From an uncultured Pseudomonadota bacterium (lineage in GTDB: Bacteria; Bdellovibrionota_B; Oligoflexia; Oligoflexales; Bog-1112), in contig CALBMD010000194.1 of assembly GCA_937896265.1 (NCBI GenBank), positions 1 through 9,670 on the forward strand: 9,670 nucleotides of DNA. The letters run 5' to 3'. Position 1 is the stretch's first letter. Each line of letters opens with the position of its first letter. Below are positions 7,013 through 9,670 of this stretch, piece after piece. Made by a program: the position numbers and the translations under genes. Under the pieces are notes generated by a model. The model ran no database searches. It was not told where the DNA came from and worked only from the letters and a program-made list of their open reading frames with translations.

Positions 7013-7041
7013 TTGCATAGTACTTCTTAGCTGGATAAATT
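7013..7041 (+). promoter_or_regulatory. Weak candidate promoter of neuA
   Basis: Plus strand TTGCAT (7013-7018, 3 of 6), a 17-nt spacer and TAAATT (7036-7041, 4 of 6), upstream of the AAGGGG ribosome site. It is the best arrangement I see in the MBOAT/neuA divergent gap, but only slightly better than background. Confidence 0.2.
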
Positions 7042-7059
7042 TTATTAGATTCTATGTAA

Positions 7060-7065
7060 AAGGGG
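7060..7065 (+). promoter_or_regulatory. Ribosome binding site that favours a CTG start for neuA
   Basis: AAGGGG lies 6 nt before an in-frame CTG (7072-7074). The only later candidate in frame before the conserved nucleotide-binding loop, TTG at 7099, has no purine-rich site in front of it. The parA-like gene uses a similar AAGGGGA site. Confidence 0.45.
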
Positions 7066-7071
7066 CCTAGA

Positions 7072-7812
7072 CTGTTAAATAAATATTCTGTATTAGCTTT
7101 GATCCCAGCCAGAGGTGGCAGCAAGAGGCTGCCCAAAAAGAATATCAGGCTGTTGCGTGATAAACCTTTAATAGCTTGGTCTATTGAGGCAGCTCAACAA
7201 AGCCAGTATGTCGATGCTATTTTGGTTTCCACTGAAGATTCAGAAATTCTAGCTACAGCGATGGCTTTTGGTCTTGAGACGCCTTTTGTAAGGCCTGCTG
7301 CTCTTGCCACAGACGAAGCAAAGAGTCTAGATGTTGCTCTTCACGCATTGGACACTTATGAAAGCCAACTGAATAAGCATTTTGATATCTTGCTGCTTCT
7401 GCAGCCAACTTCCCCGTTACGTACAGCTCAACATATTGATGAAGCTCTAGAACTGTTTTTACAAAAAAACGCTGATGCTGTCGTATCCGTCAGCGAGTGC
7501 GAACATAGCCCTCTTCTTGCCAACACACTACCTCAAGATCAATCTCTTTCTGGCTTTTTGCGCAAAGAAGTCATGAATGTCCGCAGCCAAGATTTGCCTA
7601 AATACTATAGGACAAATGGCGCCATTTACATCATCTCCAATAGCGCTATAAGAAAAAGTCAGTCCTTTTTTCCTGAGAAGAATTCATTTGCTTACATTAT
7701 GCAGCCGGATGTGTCAGTAGATATTGACTCTATGACTGATTTTATGTTTGCAGAGACTTTACTGGCAAAATCGACTAATAAGCTTGCTAGTTCAACTCAC
7801 AAAGATCTTTAA
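7072..7812 (+). CDS. neuA: CMP-nonulosonic acid synthetase (NeuA/LegF family)
   Basis: This enzyme activates a sialic-acid-like sugar with CTP to give a CMP-sugar donor for glycosyltransferases. Counted from the CTG start (246 residues), the CTP-binding loop LIPARGGSKRLPKKN opens the protein. LLQPTSPLRT follows in the middle, then RTNGAIYI, and SVDID near the C-terminus; all are diagnostic of NeuA-type cytidylyltransferases. CTG (7072) is preferred because it restores the first beta strand (VLALIPARGG) and has a ribosome site at 6 nt. The conservative alternative, TTG at 7099, gives 237 residues but removes most of that strand. An in-frame ATG at 7054 is followed immediately by TAA. The gene converges on hisH, overlapping it by 26 bp. 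With an amidotransferase/HisH/HisF set beside it, legionaminic acid or a relative is a likelier substrate than N-acetylneuraminic acid, but sequence alone cannot decide. No neuB or neuC homologue is in the window. Confidence 0.88.
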   Translation: MLNKYSVLALIPARGGSKRLPKKNIRLLRDKPLIAWSIEAAQQSQYVDAILVSTEDSEILATAMAFGLETPFVRPAALATDEAKSLDVALHALDTYESQLNKHFDILLLLQPTSPLRTAQHIDEALELFLQKNADAVVSVSECEHSPLLANTLPQDQSLSGFLRKEVMNVRSQDLPKYYRTNGAIYIISNSAIRKSQSFFPEKNSFAYIMQPDVSVDIDSMTDFMFAETLLAKSTNKLASSTHKDL

Positions 7813-8452
7813 ACCTTCGATAAACCGACAAACCTATTTCCCCGCTTCTTTCAGGGTGAAATTGACAGCCAAAGACATTACCGCGTCTAATACTAGAACA
7901 AAACTCAAGATCATCAAATTGACTAACTGAAAGCTTAGCCGCCTTTGAGGCAACTTCAGCATAGTAAGAATGAACAAAATAGAATTGATCACCTTCATAA
8001 ACATCACGAAGCAAAGTATTGTACCAGCTTACTCCTTGGGCCGGAAAGATTTTCTTCCAACCTATTTGAGGCACCTTTAAAAAGTGGTTGGCAAGAGCTT
8101 TGCTATCATCAAAACGGCGTACAGCTCCTTCAATAAAGCCAAGCCCTTTATGATGTCCATGCTCATAACCTTCTTCCATCAAAAGCTGAAAGCCAAGACA
8201 AATACCTAGAAAAGGAATATTATTAGCTAGAGCTTCTTTCAAAACATGTAACAGATCAAGCCGCTTAAGATTAGCCATAGCATCGCCAAAAGCACCAACA
8301 CCAGGAAAAACGATCCCCTTGCTTGCTGCAATCTCCTTTGGATCTTGACTTATGACCACATTCATTCCAACAGCAGCACAAGCGTTTTTTACACTAAAAA
8401 GATTACCTCTTTCATAGTCAACAATAACAACTTTCGCAGTACTAGCGTCCAT
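7787..8452 (-). CDS. hisH: HisH-type glutamine amidotransferase subunit
   Basis: This 221-residue class I glutaminase releases ammonia from glutamine and passes it through the HisF barrel. The triad is complete: Cys85 in GICLGFQLL, and His199 and Glu201 in QFHPERSG. The oxyanion-strand motif PGVG is at residues 50-53, and DYERGNL follows the first strand. Length is slightly above the usual 195-210. The ATG (8450-8452) abuts the hisF TAA, and its AAGGA site lies within the hisF 3' end, so the two subunits are translationally coupled. The neighbours are an N-acetyl sugar amidotransferase and a CMP-sugar synthetase rather than other his genes, so the likely role is feeding ammonia to acetamidino-sugar synthesis, as proposed for the HisH2/HisF2 pairs in Pseudomonas and Legionella lipopolysaccharide loci. 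A role in histidine synthesis is less likely but possible. Confidence 0.92.
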   Translation of the reverse strand: MDASTAKVVIVDYERGNLFSVKNACAAVGMNVVISQDPKEIAASKGIVFPGVGAFGDAMANLKRLDLLHVLKEALANNIPFLGICLGFQLLMEEGYEHGHHKGLGFIEGAVRRFDDSKALANHFLKVPQIGWKKIFPAQGVSWYNTLLRDVYEGDQFYFVHSYYAEVASKAAKLSVSQFDDLEFCSSIRRGNVFGCQFHPERSGEIGLSVYRRFKDLCELN

Positions 8453-9289
8453 TTAGTTCCTTAATACTTGCACTCTACAATCTATGCCGCTTTTAACTAG
8501 ATAGTCCTTTATCGTCGCAACTTCTAACAGCTCAAAATGCTTAGGAAAAGCAAATAATCCAGCTGCCTTAGCAATATAGCCTGCTTTTAATACCCCATAA
8601 TGCAAAACAGAAGCTAGAGCCAAAGCATTGACTCTACCTTCTATCAGAGTATCTAGAATATCTTGTTTCTTACCAACGCCACCGGAGTAAATCACAGGTA
8701 TCGAGACGGCTTTCGCAACCTCTCTAGCTAGCACAAGATCACAGCCTTTTCCCGTCCCTTCTTGATCAATCGAGGTAATAAGAAGCTCACCAGCTCCCAG
8801 CTCACAAGCCTCCCTAGCCCAAGCCACAGCTTCTTTACCACTGCGCTCTCTTCCACTATCAGTATAAGCTTCATAGCTGCCATCAGGTCTTTTTTTAGCC
8901 TCAATGGAAACAACCACTGTAGAGCTGCCAAATTTATTGGCTGCTTCAGAAATAAGCTTTGGCTGTTTGATAGCAGCAGTATTAAGAGCCACCTTATCAG
9001 CGCCAGCTCGCAAGATCTGCTGGATATCACCAATGGAACGAAGCCCTCCGCCAACAGTAATAGGTAGAAACACTCTCTTCGCTGTCTCAGCAACAAAATC
9101 TAAGAGGCTATTGCGACCATATAAAGTGGCAACCACATCCATATAAATGAGTTCATCAGCACCGACTCGGTAGTAATAGTCAGCAAAATCTTGAGGGCTA
9201 CCAAGCACTCTTATACCCTCAAGATTAATCCCCTTAACAAGATTAGGTCCTTTAATATCAAGCCTAGGGATAATGCGAACCGTACTCAA
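8453..9289 (-). CDS. hisF: HisF-like barrel protein, surface-sugar paralogue with Glu130
   Basis: This 278-residue (beta-alpha)8 barrel is related to the cyclase subunit of imidazole-glycerol-phosphate synthase. The phosphate-binding motifs TVGGG (78-82) and SGGVG (202-206) are present, as is Asp11 in PRLDIKG. The residue at Thermotoga HisF Asp130, the second catalytic acid, is Glu130 (VVVSIEAKK). The canonical CLDV strand is RLDI, and the DRDGT loop reads DQEGT. These changes resemble the HisF2-type proteins of acetamidino-sugar pathways and argue that the barrel serves mainly as an ammonia conduit. It is about 25 residues longer than classical HisF. The start is TTG at 9287-9289, with a strong GAGGTGAT site ending 2 nt before it. 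It lies 34 nt after the amidotransferase stop and directly abuts hisH. Confidence 0.9.
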   Translation of the reverse strand: MSTVRIIPRLDIKGPNLVKGINLEGIRVLGSPQDFADYYYRVGADELIYMDVVATLYGRNSLLDFVAETAKRVFLPITVGGGLRSIGDIQQILRAGADKVALNTAAIKQPKLISEAANKFGSSTVVVSIEAKKRPDGSYEAYTDSGRERSGKEAVAWAREACELGAGELLITSIDQEGTGKGCDLVLAREVAKAVSIPVIYSGGVGKKQDILDTLIEGRVNALALASVLHYGVLKAGYIAKAAGLFAFPKHFELLEVATIKDYLVKSGIDCRVQVLRN

Positions 9290-9291
9290 AT

Positions 9292-9299
9292 ATCACCTC
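9292..9299 (-). promoter_or_regulatory. Strong ribosome binding site fixing the TTG start of hisF
   Basis: GAGGTGAT on the minus strand matches the 16S anti-Shine-Dalgarno end over eight bases, with the GAGGT core 5 nt from TTG (9287-9289). No in-frame ATG is available upstream of the conserved first strand, so the TTG start is well supported. Confidence 0.7.
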
Positions 9300-9323
9300 A
9301 AAAATACGCAAAAACTACTTAGC

Positions 9324-9670
9324 TTATTTAACTTTATGCATCAGCTGCCACTTGCCATCTATTTTTTCCCAAAGATGAGGTGAACGTGCAGCATCAATCA
9401 CTTCCCAAAATCTTTCTTCAGAAATTTCCATATATTCAAGGATCTCTTTGAAATATCTCTGTGGAAATTCATGATCAAAACGAGTAACCAAGCTTACAGC
9501 TTCTTCTCGCGTAATTTTACCATTACGTACTTCTTGTGCTGCATCATAAGTAGCTCGCCCAATACCAAACTTCGCATAAGTAGTATAATAATGAAGAGGA
9601 TCTATCCGATCATCAATTGAACTGTATTTTGAATAAGATCCTTCGGTGCGTTCATCATTAGCTCTAAAGC
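9324..9670 (-). CDS. N-acetyl sugar amidotransferase (WbpG/PseA-like), C-terminal part, cut by window edge
   Basis: The last 114 residues of a gene whose 5' end lies outside the window, ending in TAA at 9324-9326. The stretch reads ...KYSSIDDRIDPLHYY..., then KFGIGRATYDAAQEVRNG, then REEAVSLV, FDHEFPQRYFKEIL and SPHLWEKIDG. I recognise this as the C-terminal region of the amidotransferases that use ammonia to convert an acetamido group into an acetamidino group on surface sugars, the WbpG/PseA/LegA-like family, related to N-type PP-loop enzymes. The catalytic PP-loop half is not visible. It is the first visible gene of the operon with hisF and hisH, which fits three-component ammonia delivery. 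Recognition rests on memory of the family and the HisF/HisH neighbourhood. Confidence 0.8.
   Translation of the reverse strand, partial: FRANDERTEGSYSKYSSIDDRIDPLHYYTTYAKFGIGRATYDAAQEVRNGKITREEAVSLVTRFDHEFPQRYFKEILEYMEISEERFWEVIDAARSPHLWEKIDGKWQLMHKVK

Noticed and set aside
6846..7136. 96-residue minus-strand open frame with a hydrophobic C-terminal half, spanning the MBOAT/neuA gap
   Set aside because: It overlaps the neuA start and the MBOAT start in another frame, begins inside the conserved neuA loop and has no family resemblance. The hydrophobicity reflects the A/T-rich gap.
7801..7810. Palindrome AAAGATCTTT at the neuA 3' end
   Set aside because: Ten bases with no loop, expected by chance in this composition, and fully explained by coding on both strands.
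8453..9289. Reading hisF/hisH as a histidine-biosynthesis operon
   Set aside because: No other his gene is nearby, Asp130 is Glu, and the co-transcribed neighbour is a sugar amidotransferase.
1..9670. Phage, transposon, CRISPR, toxin-antitoxin or defence genes
   Set aside because: No integrase, transposase, terminal repeats, spacer arrays or recognisable defence domains were seen in either strand.

Overview
The window looks like a chromosomal segment of an AT-rich gammaproteobacterium that appears to be flagellated. Two features suggest a relative of the Legionella/Coxiella group: the pairing of a chemotaxis operon with a nonulosonic-acid-type surface sugar locus, and the base composition. 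That placement is an inference from gene content, since no rRNA or other marker gene is present.

Left third (about 1-3316, all minus strand): a chemotaxis/polar-localisation block transcribed cheA -> cheW -> parA-like ATPase, the last cut by the left edge. The cheA promoter region matches the flagellar sigma-28 (FliA) consensus well, so the receptor-kinase genes are probably expressed with late flagellar genes. CheA is unusual. It has four near-identical 27-28-residue acidic repeats at the N-terminus and no recognisable P2 domain.

Middle (3384-6922): a divergently transcribed galE-type epimerase on the plus strand runs tail to tail into a minus-strand pair, an AlgI-like MBOAT acyltransferase followed by a membrane-anchored SGNH-type protein. 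The convergent junction carries a perfect 13-bp inverted repeat. The pair is a typical O-acyl-transfer machine for exported polysaccharide.

Right third (7072-9670): a NeuA-type CMP-sugar synthetase on the plus strand converges on, and overlaps by 26 bp, a minus-strand operon of N-acetyl sugar amidotransferase (cut by the right edge) -> hisF-like -> hisH. HisF has Glu in place of the catalytic Asp130 of true imidazole-glycerol-phosphate synthase. This fits a HisH/HisF pair that supplies ammonia to the amidotransferase to build an acetamidino group on a surface sugar rather than histidine.

Taken together, the right two thirds read as a surface-polysaccharide locus: UDP-hexose epimerisation, CMP activation of a nonulosonic acid such as legionaminic acid, amidination and O-acylation. 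Start codons there are mostly non-ATG (GTG, TTG, possibly CTG). I see no tRNA, rRNA, insertion sequence or CRISPR array. No gene-free stretch exceeds 300 bases; the longest is about 150 bp, between the MBOAT gene and neuA.
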